From NCBI GenBank assembly GCA_000697335.1, contig JNEM01014967.1, positions 1-38,174 on the forward strand: a stretch of 38,174 bases of DNA, in the 5' to 3' direction. The stretch comes from Conidiobolus incongruus B7586 (taxonomy: Eukaryota > Entomophthoromycota > Entomophthoromycetes > Entomophthorales > Conidiobolaceae). Shown piece after piece: positions 23,694 through 38,174 of this stretch. The notes beneath the pieces were generated by a model. It did no database searches, had not been told where the DNA came from, and saw nothing but the letters and a program-made list of their open reading frames with translations. The first letter of the stretch is position 1. Every line of letters starts with the position of its first letter. The position numbers and the translations under genes are program-made.

Positions 23694-23727
23694 AAAATTA
23701 TGCCATTACTTAATTTCTACACTAATA
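23694..23727 (-). repeat. Right terminal inverted repeat of Tc1-like copy 2
   Basis: Read on the minus strand it starts TATTAGTGTAGAAATTAAG followed by TAATGGCA, the mirror of the left end. The better conservation of the ends than of the interior between the copies fits ends recognised by a transposase. Confidence 0.85.
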
Positions 23728-25093
23728 TTAATCAAATTATATTAATGGATTTTATGCAAAATTATATGATGTTATATTTTATATTAAAAATATAAATTTA
23801 TCCAACTAATACTAATAAAATAATTAGAAATTTTAATACTACATAGTTTCTAAAATAATTACAATTGAACAATAATATAATATAATATATTAATAATATT
23901 TTTAAACCAATACTTCAATTTTGTAGTTATTTATATTTTGATGGTGTATCCTTGAAAGTAATATATTAGCTGTGTTCTATTGGTGAAATGTATTAAAAAT
24001 TCCATTTAATATATATATAAAACATTTCCCAGTTAAACAAAATATTATCGTTATTTGACATTTAATCAGTATATTTTAAATAAAATTATCAAATAAAGTA
24101 TGGAATGAAAAAATATTCAAATATGAAAAACAGACACATTTTTAATGAATTTCATTCAATTATACAAATTATTATAAGCTCTCTTACTCTAGAATAATGA
24201 TTAAAGAACTTGATATTTCAAAATATTAATAAATAATTTTAAAGAGTGTTAGATATAGTACAGTCAATCTATAATATAGTTTATTTGCATTATTTTATCT
24301 AAAGCCAAGTCATGCCAAATTAATTTTAATGTTTATTAAAAAAGACCTGAATTTTCCTTTTAAAAGAGAAATTAATCTTACTCTATAGGAGTATAAAAAA
24401 TAATTTTAAAATCAAAATTTTATATTAATTGCAAAATATTAATTGAAATACAATATTGCGTTTATTTTCATCTGAATAGCTTCATCTTTTGATAAAATGA
24501 GAAAAATCTCAATTCATTACATATAGTTCGCATGTATTAAAGTTTTTGCAGATAAATGCCATTGTAAAAAACTAGAATTATAACTCATATTATGTTTATT
24601 TTATTAAATAAATTAAACTAATTTGATTGCTCTTAAATTATAAATTTAATATTATTTAATGAAATTAATAAGATATATATTGTCATAATTCAAAGTTCAA
24701 ACAATCAATGACTTTTTGCCTAATTAAATAAATGGCATTTTGGATCTTGATTTAGAATTAAACTTATAAATTAAAGAATATAAGATGATAATATATGGAT
24801 AAATTTTATTAAATCAAATAATAACAGATTAACTTATCATTTAATTTCATAAATAATATTATATTAACTTTTAATATTTTTTGATATTTTATCCTAATAT
24901 TTCAGAATAAGTTAACAGAATAGTCATAAATTAAATTCCCATAATTTTTTTTATTGATTTCGTCAATATAAGCATCATTTAATTTTTGAGAATTATTATT
25001 TTGCGTCATAAAATAATTTTAAAAAGTAATTAAAATGTTGCATTTACTAAATTTAATATTAACTCTTAATCCTGTTCATTTAGTTAATTAAAA
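23728..25093. other. Intergenic, upstream of SPT16
   Basis: AT-rich spacer of 1.4 kb between the transposon and SPT16. No frame, RNA or repeat recognised; no clear TATA box within 100 bp of the SPT16 start codon. Confidence 0.5.
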
Positions 25094-28881
<3,788 letters not shown>

Positions 28882-28945
28882 ATTTATCATCATCAAAATG
28901 GGTTTATCACATATTCTTCATTGCTCAAATTTGATTTTAAATACA

Positions 28946-29566
28946 CTAGTTTTTATTGCTTAATAAATGAGATTTTAATCCCTTTAAAAATTGCTGTCTA
29001 ATGCTATTAACATTATTATTTGGTTTTGAGTTTTTTAATTTTAAGCAATGATCGATATTGGATTGGTAATGTTGATTGATTTCAGTTGATAGCTGTGCTA
29101 CGTCTTTGATATTCAATTGAAACAAATGATCACTAATCGATTTTAGATAATTGATTTGTAAAGTATTAATCTTCTGATCTCTATTTAAATAATTATAAAA
29201 ATTTTTAATTTCATCATTTAATTTTAATTCAATTTCAGTTTCAATACAATCATTATTGCTGTTATTTAATTTTAAATAAAATTTAAAATTAATTATATTA
29301 TTAACAGCATATAATTTAATTAAATCAAATTTAAGTGAGGATTGATCACTATTTTTGTTAATTGATAAGAGTTGATTTAATTGATCAAACTCTTTTATGA
29401 AAGAATTCCATTTAATTAAAAATTCATGATTTTTGGATTGAATAGTTTCTAAATTATTATTATTATTATTTTGAATCATTTTAAAGTAATCAGGATGACT
29501 ACATTTTAATATTATATGATTCAATTTCTTTAAATTAGCAGAATTCAAATATTTTTTAATTGTCAT
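28946..29566 (-). CDS. Hypothetical Asn-rich helical protein, 206 aa
   Basis: Not recognised. The frame opens with ATG and runs 206 codons without introns in very AT-rich DNA, where such a length is unlikely by chance. The protein is rich in Asn, Lys, Leu and Ile, has an Asn run at residues 33-38, no signal peptide or membrane segment, and looks mostly alpha-helical with amphipathic stretches (about 48-70, 80-100 and 138-180). It ends in a basic helix (IRQQFLKGLKSHLL). Its composition is far more AT-driven than that of SPT16, with which it converges, so it is either fast-evolving or weakly constrained. A small subunit of a nuclear or kinetochore-type coiled-coil complex would fit, but that is only a guess. 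Confidence 0.6.
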   Translation of the reverse strand: MTIKKYLNSANLKKLNHIILKCSHPDYFKMIQNNNNNNLETIQSKNHEFLIKWNSFIKEFDQLNQLLSINKNSDQSSLKFDLIKLYAVNNIINFKFYLKLNNSNNDCIETEIELKLNDEIKNFYNYLNRDQKINTLQINYLKSISDHLFQLNIKDVAQLSTEINQHYQSNIDHCLKLKNSKPNNNVNSIRQQFLKGLKSHLLSNKN

Positions 29567-31073
29567 TATTAATTATTAAATAATACATTAAATTGAATCG
29601 AATTTTAATTAATATTTTTATTAAATAACAAAATGTTTATGTTGATTAAATTATGGGATACACCTGAAAAGTGTTCTCATAATAAAATCTAATACTTTTT
29701 AATCTGAATTTTTGAATAAATAGTAATACACCATATATTTTCAACAAAAAACTGGTTAACTATAAAAAATAAAAGAAAAGAGAGTGGGGTTAATAAAAAA
29801 TCAAATCTTAAACTTACCAAGATAGCCAAATTGCATAAATTAAATGATGATATAATTTTAAATGCAATTCAAGAGAAAAATTGGAATTGGTTCAAGGAAA
29901 AAATAAATTGATTGAATGTTTATAAAATGAAGGATTGAGGGAGGTAGAGTAATTGTAAAGTCCCAACAAGTGTTGATATTATCCAAATTGAAAGTGAGTG
30001 TGTAATAGATAAAGATCAATTGAATTCCCCCCCTTAGTATATTGCTCAAACAGTAAGTTGAATTAAGGTTAGTGTTGATGATATTAAGATCTCCCTCAAT
30101 CAAATGATTACAAAACTAATATTACTCATACCAAGACCTCTGCCAATTGGTTAAACAATCTTTCATTAATAAGATCTTCAAAATAAATTGAATGTCTTAA
30201 AAATTGAAATTGAGGAATTTTAGGATAAGCATAGAATTAGTAGAGGGTTTGATATATGTCTCAAACTAATTGACTCAAAGAAATTCATTGGACCAATTAA
30301 ATGATAAAGCGAAGTACTCATTATTAACTATGCATCATTAATTTGTGTATATTAGTGAAAGAAAAAGTGATCCCTTAATATATTGAATGACCACAAGAAG
30401 AAATTGAAGTGGAGTAAAAAGATAAATAATTCCTGCTATAATGAATCAGGATGACGAAAAATGAGCAAGGAAATAATCAATGATAAAGAGTTGAATTAAA
30501 TAATTGGAAATCGGATTTCAGCTTGTCCGAAATGGGAAATTATAAATGGATTTATCAATTTAAAAATTTGACTAAGCCATTATTATGAATTAAAGGTCGA
30601 AATTGGCATGTGGAAGAAAAAAAAGAGTGAATATTAGGTAAAATGAATTAATAAGTGATAAATAAAACAAACAATTGGGAGCATGTGAAGCTGAAAATAA
30701 TACTGAGAAGGAATGAATGAATTTGTAGTAACTCGTTGTGATATTTATCTTTAAGTATAATTTCTTATCAATTAAGTTACTTTTAGAGATAATAAAACTG
30801 GAAAATCAATGTCCTAATAATTAAAAGGACATTGAGGAATTAAATAAAAAAAGGCGCACCATACAGCACTGTTTAACCATTTATTTATATTACGTATTAT
30901 TAACCAATATAAATCATATCAAACTCCACTCTCTATCCCAAAGAGTCAAGTGTGAAATAATTACATTTAGCAAACTGGGGGATCAATTGTTAGTATAGAA
31001 GAGGGATCAAATTATGTGGCACATGCGAAAGAGTGAGGGTAAAGAATGGTATTAAAGTGAACAAAAGAAATAA
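29567..31073. other. Intergenic between the hypothetical gene and the bZIP gene
   Basis: About 1.5 kb with a moderate composition and a visible purine (A+G) excess on the plus strand from about 29760 to 30840. That could reflect a long 3' flank of the bZIP transcript, which runs on the other strand, or the promoter of the hypothetical gene. An 81-codon minus-strand frame (30103-29858) is hydrophobic and motif-free and is not accepted. Confidence 0.45.
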
Positions 31074-31685
31074 TTATGAGGGAGGAAGCGAGATAGTTTC
31101 GGGGTCTTTTTGCAAGAGAAGACCCGTTAACCACTTGACCTGCTTCTCGAGCTCGTTGACGCGGGCTTGAAGCGCTTCGGCCTTCTCTGTCATCTCTTTG
31201 GCAGTTCTCTCTAAAGTTTGTTCTCTTTCTTTTTTCTTGAGGCGGAAACGAGCAGAGGCTAAAGTATTGCGCTTACGCTTGTCTTCTTCAAGTTCGGCCT
31301 TTTGTTCGGGAGTTAGATCTTCCATTTTAATAACTCGACGTGTCTTGGCGGGCTTCTCTTCTGTATGAGAGGCTTCAGAAGTGGGACTCTTGGGATTAGT
31401 TGAAGATTCTGAAGGAAGCTTTTGAAGTTGAGATTCGGGAGCAAAAGAAGGAGTGCTAGGGAAGGGAGTGCTCACGAGACTTGGAACCGAACTTGAAGTG
31501 GTGGCAAACGTTTGGTGAGCAAAGTTTGTGAGATTAGTGTTGGCAGCGGAAAAACCAGGCTCAGTTTGAATATCAAAAAATCTAGCCTGAGTCCATGAAT
31601 CCTCTTCAAAGGAAGGAATATCTTGATTGTAGTTGATTTGGGAAAGGAAAGGGTCCATGGCAAACGACTCAAAAGGATTATACAT
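31074..31685 (-). CDS. bZIP transcription factor of the Cys-3/MetR (zip1-like) group, 203 aa
   Basis: Nuclear DNA-binding regulator. The start chosen is the ATG at 31685; the frame extends two codons upstream only through a GTG, which is not a normal eukaryotic start. An N-terminal region rich in Ser, Thr, Pro and Phe with acidic patches (1-110) is probably the activation domain. Then come a Lys/Arg-rich segment and the bZIP at about 133-190. The basic region carries KRKRNTLASARFRLKKKERE, with the invariant Asn140 and Arg148; NTxASARFR and the following ERTAKEMTEKAEALQARVNELE are typical of Neurospora Cys-3, Aspergillus MetR and fission-yeast Zip1. Zipper heptad positions are L158, M165, L172, L179 and L186. 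Relatives control sulfur amino-acid and stress genes; the target set here is unknown. It is a single exon with a long, uORF-containing upstream region. Confidence 0.92.
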   Translation of the reverse strand: MYNPFESFAMDPFLSQINYNQDIPSFEEDSWTQARFFDIQTEPGFSAANTNLTNFAHQTFATTSSSVPSLVSTPFPSTPSFAPESQLQKLPSESSTNPKSPTSEASHTEEKPAKTRRVIKMEDLTPEQKAELEEDKRKRNTLASARFRLKKKEREQTLERTAKEMTEKAEALQARVNELEKQVKWLTGLLLQKDPETISLPPS

Positions 31686-31819
31686 GGTCACAGAGTCAAT
31701 TAGTGAAAGAAAAGAAGACTAGAAATTGATGATCCTAATATATGAGAAATCTATGCACAAACCAATTTGGATTTATGGAATACACTGGGTTTAAATTGTT
31801 TTTAAATCTCCCAATCGAT

Positions 31820-31951
31820 TCAGTTCATTGGATTTGTCAGTTATTGATTGGGAAATTTTCTATGAGAGAGGGCTCTATTACTAATCAACCTTCAATACTT
31901 TATCCTTAAATTCCATATGCTTCAATTTTCCATCCAATCATATCAGCCCAT
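31820..31951 (-). promoter_or_regulatory. Cluster of short upstream ORFs before the bZIP start
   Basis: Within 270 bases upstream of the bZIP ATG the same strand holds five minimal ORFs: 31951-31943 (2 codons), 31941-31906 (11), 31933-31922 (3), 31916-31881 (11) and 31828-31820 (2: Met-Asn). Such clusters control translation of Gcn4, Cpc1 and ATF4. Whether the transcript includes them is unknown, and short ORFs are frequent in AT-rich DNA. Confidence 0.35.
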
Positions 31952-34900
31952 TTTAATTTAATCTAAATTTCTTAAGTCAACAAATGCATAACTTAACGAC
32001 ATGAATAAATTGGTTAGATGAATATTAGCCAATACTAAACAATAGATGAAATCATTGACTTTTCTGATCTTGATGAGTTGTCAAATATTACATTCATCAA
32101 TATAAGAATCAAATACATCAGAGTGCGTAACATCAATCTCTTATCAATCTAGCATATGATTAGAGATATGAGTAAATTGAATCATTTGAACATTAAGATG
32201 ATCACAGTAAAATTTATAAACCCAACTCAAATTAAAAATAATATAAAAAGCAATTGCTTTTATGATGGTGATTATTTTTTTCACTGTGTGGAATCGATCC
32301 TAAATTTCAATTACCTGTAATATAATAATTGTCAATATATCCTTTTTTATTCAGCTCATCTTCATGATATCATCACTTAAAACACAATGATATGACTCCA
32401 GTCTCCCTAAGATCAAATTGATAATTATTTAGCATTCAAAATGATTAATAATCAATAATATAAGCTAAGCATAATTTATATATATAATATGAGGTGATAA
32501 AACACATATTCCTATGAACAAAAGACACCAGCACATGTCATAAAATCGGAGCAATCCAAAATATAGTAAATTTACACAATTAGAAAATTGGTAAAAATTA
32601 ATCAAGTTTTTGACCTTACACGAATTTATTCAAATTAACTTGAAAAAAATTTAACAATTTTAAGATTATTATTGTTATTATTCATTTTTGCACTTGATTG
32701 GAAGAGATATATCCAATTATTAACATTAAAATATATTGAATAAATTAAATATTAGAGTATATATTGATTTGTGACAGTTTTTTCAATATATATTTATATA
32801 TTTTCTTTACATTAAATTCAAATCAATTTTTAAATTGATTTGAATATTAAATTTATTAAAAAAAATTAATTTTGAGAATGATAAAACCATGTTTAATTTT
32901 ATTAAATAATCAATTTAATAGAGTAAAAAATTTAGTTTATCTATATAAAGTAACTTTAATATCCTTCTAATCAAGCTTTCATTTAGTTAGCCTAAAATAA
33001 ACCACACCATCGACTATTTTGAGATTGACTAATTATTCAGGTCATAATTGATTACTAATATTACATATTATTTTGTTCTGAAGGTCCGTATCATATGCAA
33101 TGTAGATAAATTCAATCAAAAAATATTTTTCTTAGAAAAATTCGGTTGATTCTGATAGATAATAGTGAATGATGGTTGGGATTAATTAATATTGATAATT
33201 ATTATTTAATAAAGTTAATATTGTTTGTTATATAAATAATATTGATTGATTCCAAATTAACTCTAGTATTTGATATTAATTGAAATATTTATATATTTCT
33301 TATTTTATTAATAATATCATTTCTTTTTTTTTCCAAAATATGATCTATTTAATACCTTATCATTGTCTCAATATTACCAAATTAGTCAATTATAATAATA
33401 GTTTTTATACACATGATTTTATTACTATTTTAAATGCAGAAAATAATGGATAACAAATTTATGAGTCATAGTTATTAGGATAAATAGTAGGGATTAATGT
33501 TTTAATATATTTCATTTGATTTTTTTACTATAATTACTTTTCAATTATAATAAAATGACTAAATTTTATAATATAAATGATAGCATTTATAAATAATATA
33601 TATATATATATATATTTATATATTTAATCAATAATTATTAATTTCGACAATGTTAGTGTTTATAATATTCATAATTTCCGATATATTACTATGACACGGA
33701 ATATCTTCAAGTTATATTACTCAAATTTTCAAAAATTAATATTTTACTATTTTAAGTAATTTAAAAATTAATTCAATTTTTTTTTCTTTAAAAAGTTTTT
33801 ATTTTGATTTTTAGTGAGTTCAATATCAACTATATTTAGATTTCGTATGAGTTTAATGAAAAAGTTTTGATACGATTGCAACCAAAGATTATATTCGTTA
33901 CAGTTAATGATAATGTAGTGGAGTTAGTTTACATTGTTATTTGAAGTCTAGAGAGTGATATATTTATATTGTTTTTACCAACGATTTAATCTTATCTTGA
34001 ATTATTATAGAAATAATCATTATATACAATAGCCCAAAGCATTTGTCAAATCATAATCATATATCACCAAAACAATAACCAAATATCTATATTTGTAAGA
34101 TAATCCATTTCAATGGAAATCCAATATATTATATTATATGACAAAATTATAAGTAACTTTTGTTTTTGAATTAGAATTTATGGCACCCAATATTAGATCA
34201 ATTAACTGAATCAGACTATTTATTATGAAACACTGTTTAAATTTTTTGAATATACTCAATACCTTAATTTTATTAAATTTTAAAATATAATTGCATAATA
34301 TTATAATGCTTTTTATCTCAAAGTTGAATATGATTATAAGATTATATTAATTAATATAAAATCATTTTTTAATATAATTTGGATTCAATAGAATGTAAAA
34401 TATTCAAGTAAATATATTTTTTTCTTTAAACTTTAATGAAATCAACTGAAGAAAATTAAAACGAAATAAGGATTGACAATTTTAATTCACACAATTTTAT
34501 CTCCGAGTACTTTGACAAGCCATTAGTCCCAAGAATCCATTTACCTATAAAATTTGTTGGGTATGAGAGCGATTTTACTTAAATGCAAATTTGTGCAATA
34601 TAAAAATTTTCACGAAATACAAATAGCAATAAAAGTTTTATAAAACTGTCATGATTTAAACAGATTGATAGATGGAAGTTAATTAGTGATCTTTAATTTA
34701 TAAGATATTTCAAAATTTATATTAATATAAGTAATTTTTTATTTAAAAAGGATGATCACTTGTAAGAATATAATTTAAATTTATTACTAAATTTAAGTTT
34801 TCAAAAAAAAATTAATATATAAAATTTAGTATTTTATTTTGGTTTTAATAACTGATTAAATTATATAATCATTTTTTAATCATTAATAAATTAGATTCAA

Positions 34901-35876
34901 GAGTTATACAAGTTGATAAATTAACTATGCTCGCTTTCACTACTTGTAAATATCTAATCATTAAAATCATATTTCATTTATTAGTCAAATGTTTTATTTT
35001 AATTTGAAATTCTACTGTAATATTGAGTGTTTGTATATAAATCAATATAAAATATTTAATACTCATAATTATATTGTTAACTTATAATTATTATTTTATT
35101 GACTTTGTAATCAATAAATAGTTACTTAAAGATAAAAATACTGCTATCAATAGTGTTTTGAATATTTTTCCTTAATATTAATATTTATTTTATAATCATT
35201 TATTATTATTAAATATATTATTAATACTATTGAATAACTCTATCAATAATTATTTTTAATTAATAAATTATAAATATTAAATAAATTTGAATTTTACTAT
35301 ATAATTTATTCGAATTTAATATTTATTTTTAATTATATTTTCCTTTATTTGAGGTCATTAACCAAAAAAATTTTTTTTAAATTTATTAAAAAAAATTATT
35401 ATTGTTGCTTGTCTATTAGCAATTGAATAACAAACAAATTGCATATTTTGGAAAATAATATTAATATTGATGTGATGATATTAGAAAATTATTAACCTAA
35501 TTGATTAATTTTTTTGTCACTTTTAATCAATAGTAAATTAAAAAATATAGCAAAATTATTTATAGTAATATCAGTTGTAAAGTTTTATTAATATGAGTAA
35601 ATTTAGCTCTATTTTAGATTATAGGGACCAATATTTTGAGTAATTTATTATTCCATAATTTGTCACTTGATTATATTCTTTATATTTAAATTTAAATCAT
35701 TGAAATTATTAAACCTATTAAAATTTTATTTATTAAAAATAATAGATTGATTATGTTATTGACTAAATAATATGAATATTTTATAGTTTTTAATTATAAT
35801 TTATTATTTGTAAAATTGAATGATATTATATGCGATTATTAATAAATATCAATATCTAATAGAAATACACTAAAAA
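31952..35876. other. 3.9-kb gene desert between the two minus-strand genes
   Basis: The first few hundred bases beyond 31952 have moderate composition and may be bZIP promoter; from about 32600 the sequence is strongly AT-rich. No gene, tRNA or recognised repeat family was found apart from an AT dinucleotide run at 33596-33615. Confidence 0.5.
33596..33615. repeat. AT dinucleotide microsatellite
   Basis: An uninterrupted alternating AT run of 20 bases in AT-rich spacer. Confidence 0.9.
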
Positions 35877-37501
35877 TTATTCTACCAATTTGAGAATTTT
35901 GTTGATTTGATTGAGTTCCTAATAGAATAAAGATTAATTTAAATCAATTAAATATAAATTCTAATTATTACCACTTGATTCTTTTGAATTTTACACAATA
36001 GAGATTGAATTTCTTTTTGTCGTTGGATGTTAATTTGTTGCTGGAAATAGATGTCCAATTCATCTTGCTCTTCTTTCTCTTCATCTATCAAAATCTATTA
36101 GTTATAATGATGCTAATCATGTAATTAAAATACAAACCTTTACTATTCATTAACGCTCGAATCTGTTCAACCTTAGCTTTCATAGTTTCGATTTCACTAC
36201 TTAATTGACGTTGCTTTAATTTATAACTATTGACACTCTGCACATTAGATTTAGATGGTTTCGATTGGTCATCACTAGCAAATTTTTTAGTATTGTCGTA
36301 GAAATTCTCTTCGTCAGAATCCATTTCCTCCATTAATCTCTTGATTCTTTGCTTCTCCAAAGCCTCGGCAGACATTGCACTATTGGATTGGAATACACCT
36401 AATTTGTCCAACTTTTTGCAAGCGTCGAGTGCTGCTAGTCGTTCTGCTTCACGCTTTGAAGAGCCTGAACCCTCGCCATAACTTGCATCGATTTCAAGAT
36501 CTTCGAGTACTTCTGGATCTCCAAGTACGGGTAATTTGATTTTAGCAGTGTATCTGGTATTAGCTCCAGATCCAGACTGTGTAATATGGTACTTGGCTTC
36601 GTAATCTTGACTTTCGAGGAATTCTTTGAGTGAAATTTTGGGGTTTTGTTCATAGTTTTTGACATTTGTAGATCCATCAAGGTTGTCGAGAGATACAGGT
36701 TTTAGAGATTGAATAATGCTGCCATCGTTGAATCCCGATTCGGAAGTATCAGCATCTTCTTGGAATCCCCTAATAAAAATTTATATGAATAAAAACGAAA
36801 AGAGTAGACAAATACAATATCAATTAGCTTACCAATTCACTTCATCTTTACTAATATTATATTCTGCCTTTGGTTGATTACTCTGACTTTTGACAGGGTT
36901 AGGATTCACTACAATATAAAATCTTGAACTCTCACCAAATCTCAACTGATCGCCATTATTCAACTTAATATAGGTCTTGGGAGGACACTTCATCTTATTT
37001 TTAAATGTTCCATGAGTACTGTTCAAGTCATAAATTAATAATTGTCCATTTTTATCAAGTTGAATCACACTGTGAAATCTTGATATACTCTAATTGAAAA
37101 TATTAGTTTAATTATATAATTTGACAATTTATCAAAGGTATTACCGCATGTTCAAATTGTAAGTCACAAGTTTCTACTCGTCCTATTAAATAATATATTA
37201 AAATTAAATATTCACAAAACAAATTTAAATTAGTTACCAATGACATAATATGGACGTTGACTTAAATCCAAAGATTCTATTATAACACCTCCCTTTAATA
37301 CTTGAAGCTCAATACCTTTCAATCCTTCAGTTGCTGACCAACTTGGTGCTTCATATTGAGGTTCTAATAAATATTCATTAGTCATTTTGAATTAATTAGG
37401 TTAATAGATATATTACTTGGTAATTGAGAATTGGCAGTTTTAGTATTAGCATTATCAAATTTTGGTAATGGTGCTGAAAATTCATCATTTTGATTTGACA
37501 T
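35877..37501 (-). CDS. Kanadaptin (SLC4A1AP) orthologue, FHA plus dsRBD-like, seven exons, 430 aa
   Basis: Nuclear protein family named from a proposed anion-exchanger partner in mammals but found with splicing factors; exact role unsettled. Exons on the minus strand: 37501-37417, 37363-37238, 37182-37145, 37089-36833, 36769-36138, 36084-35972 and 35918-35877; introns 53-63 bp, all GT-AG, the fifth with an atypical GTTTGT donor. An FHA domain (about 40-130) shows GRVETCDLQFEHASISRFHSV and YDLNSTHGTFKNK, the phosphothreonine-binding Arg, Ser, His and STHGTF pattern; its closest likeness is kanadaptin (DLGSTHGTFLNK). A dsRBD-like fold follows (about 205-285, ending SSKREAERLAALDACKKLDKLG), then the acidic DSDEENFYD motif and coiled coils near 340-430. 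The protein is shorter than human (796 aa), lacking its long charged extensions. Confidence 0.9.
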
Positions 37502-37707
37502 TATAATATTATTAATTATTAATTATAAATTTATAATTATTATGAAATTAAAATTATAATTTAAAAAAAAACCAACAAATTGTTACTAATTTTATGTTTT
37601 TAAGTTTTCAAATAAAATTTATGGGATAATCATAATTATTTTTAATCAAATAATTGTTTAATGATTATGGCAGAATTTAATATATAAAGATGAATAGAAA
37701 AAGTGAG

Positions 37708-37787
37708 AAGAAACAAAGAGGTTCAAACTCTCACCTTTAAAAAATCATGCCCTTAGCATGGCATCTTAGACCATTTGGTTGTCTGAC
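37708..37787 (-). pseudogene. Degenerate tRNA-Leu(AAG)-like sequence
   Basis: On the minus strand the order fits tRNA-Leu: an A-box-like AACCAAATGGTCTAAG, an anticodon arm CATG-CTAAGGG-CATG with anticodon AAG at 37754-37752, a long variable region, and a T arm GAGAG-TTTGAAC-CTCTT (about 37733-37716). But the seven acceptor positions do not pair with the 3' segment (three of seven at best), and the D stem has a mismatch. Most differences from normal Leu tRNAs are G-to-A or C-to-T. I read it as a decayed tRNA gene. No oligo-T terminator follows directly, though a TTTTT run occurs about 15-20 bases downstream. Confidence 0.45.
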
Positions 37788-38174
37788 AATATTAAATTAT
37801 TTTTGTTTAATTTTGTATATTAATTGAAAATTATGAAATTATTTTTTATTTATTATTTCACAATTATGATAAATACAACAAAAAATAATTATATAATAAT
37901 ATCATAATATTCTAATTCTTAACACCTATATAGTTATCTTAAAGAAATATTTACTTCTTTATTAGATTCTTTAAACTTTTTTAATTATTATTTTACACTC
38001 ATATTTTTGTAAAATTTTTATTAATAATTTTATATTAATTAAAGTTATTTTAATTATATGGACTTTAGTTTAATATATAACTTATTTCTTTTAACTATTA
38101 TATATAAAAATTTTTTATATTTATATTTTTATAAATTATTTAATATTTTTTTTTGATTTAAATAATAAAAGCTA
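37788..38174. other. Extremely AT-rich right edge
   Basis: Runs of A and T with almost no G or C after about 37800. The composition is like the interior of the two Tc1-like copies, but I could not align it to them, and no terminal repeat is visible. Confidence 0.4.

Larger units (their letters stand above)
22435..23727 (+). mobile_element. Decayed Tc1/mariner-like DNA transposon, copy 2 (both ends present)
   Basis: A 1293-bp element bounded by terminal inverted repeats of about 33 bp. It is colinear with copy 1 at the window start, read in the opposite direction, but lacks the part corresponding to about 683-1048 of copy 1, so it is an internal deletion derivative. The coding sense would be the plus strand: a stretch at 23177-23200 reads like an eroded SPDLNPIEN signature of Tc1 transposases, and an eroded QDNxxxH-like stretch lies about 34 codons before it. 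No frame is open; A+T exceeds 85% by eye. The flanks allow a TA target duplication, but AT-rich flanks make that uninformative. Confidence 0.75.

Noticed and set aside
29858-30103. 81-codon hydrophobic minus-strand frame
   Set aside because: No motif, no neighbour exons; its hydrophobicity reflects T-rich codons.
31686-31691. Two-codon N-terminal extension of the bZIP frame
   Set aside because: It would start with GTG; the ATG at 31685 is the first proper start codon.
37860-38174. Possible third Tc1-like copy at the right edge
   Set aside because: The composition is similar, but no colinear alignment to copies 1 or 2 and no terminal repeat could be found by eye.

Overview
The window looks like nuclear DNA of a fungus, most likely an early-diverging (non-Dikarya) lineage. 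The evidence is a very AT-rich background, short GT-AG introns of about 46-76 bp with CTAAT/TACTAAT-type branch points, a Cys-3/MetR-type bZIP factor that is typical of fungi, and a kanadaptin orthologue with an otherwise animal-like layout. I cannot name the genus. Exons are clearly richer in G+C than the spacers, so genes stand out as islands in long AT deserts.

Layout: (i) 1-1571 is a decayed Tc1/mariner-type DNA transposon, cut by the left edge, reading on the minus strand. (ii) 3322-4800 is an intronless indoleamine 2,3-dioxygenase (IDO) with a presequence-like N terminus. (iii) 7812-8549 and 13258-13987 are two paralogous three-exon genes for a DinB-fold protein, with the same intron positions and matching core promoters. 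Between them, at 11140-11210, lies a GC-rich stem-loop that may be a non-coding RNA. (iv) 13988-19660 is a gene desert with a 12-bp inverted repeat and one small GC-rich patch. (v) 19720-21009 is an intronless vacuolar-type amino-acid transporter (AAAP family). (vi) 22435-23727 is a second, internally deleted copy of the same Tc1-like element, in the opposite orientation, with 30-odd-bp terminal inverted repeats. (vii) 25094-28881 is SPT16, the large FACT histone chaperone subunit, in 14 exons. It converges on an unknown Asn-rich helical protein (28946-29566, minus). (viii) 31074-31685 (minus) is the bZIP factor, with several minimal upstream ORFs. (ix) 35877-37501 (minus) is kanadaptin (FHA plus dsRBD-like), seven exons. 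(x) 37708-37787 (minus) is a degenerate tRNA-Leu(AAG)-like sequence.

The genes do not form a pathway. They are dispersed housekeeping or metabolic genes: tryptophan catabolism, amino-acid transport, chromatin transcription, sulfur/amino-acid-type gene regulation and pre-mRNA-linked kanadaptin. The most interesting signals are the fossil transposon pair, whose DD34E-like signature is still readable under heavy C:G to T:A decay; the structured GC-rich hairpin between the DinB paralogues; the shared promoter architecture; and the uORF cluster before the bZIP gene. All exon coordinates were derived by eye from splice sites and reading frame.
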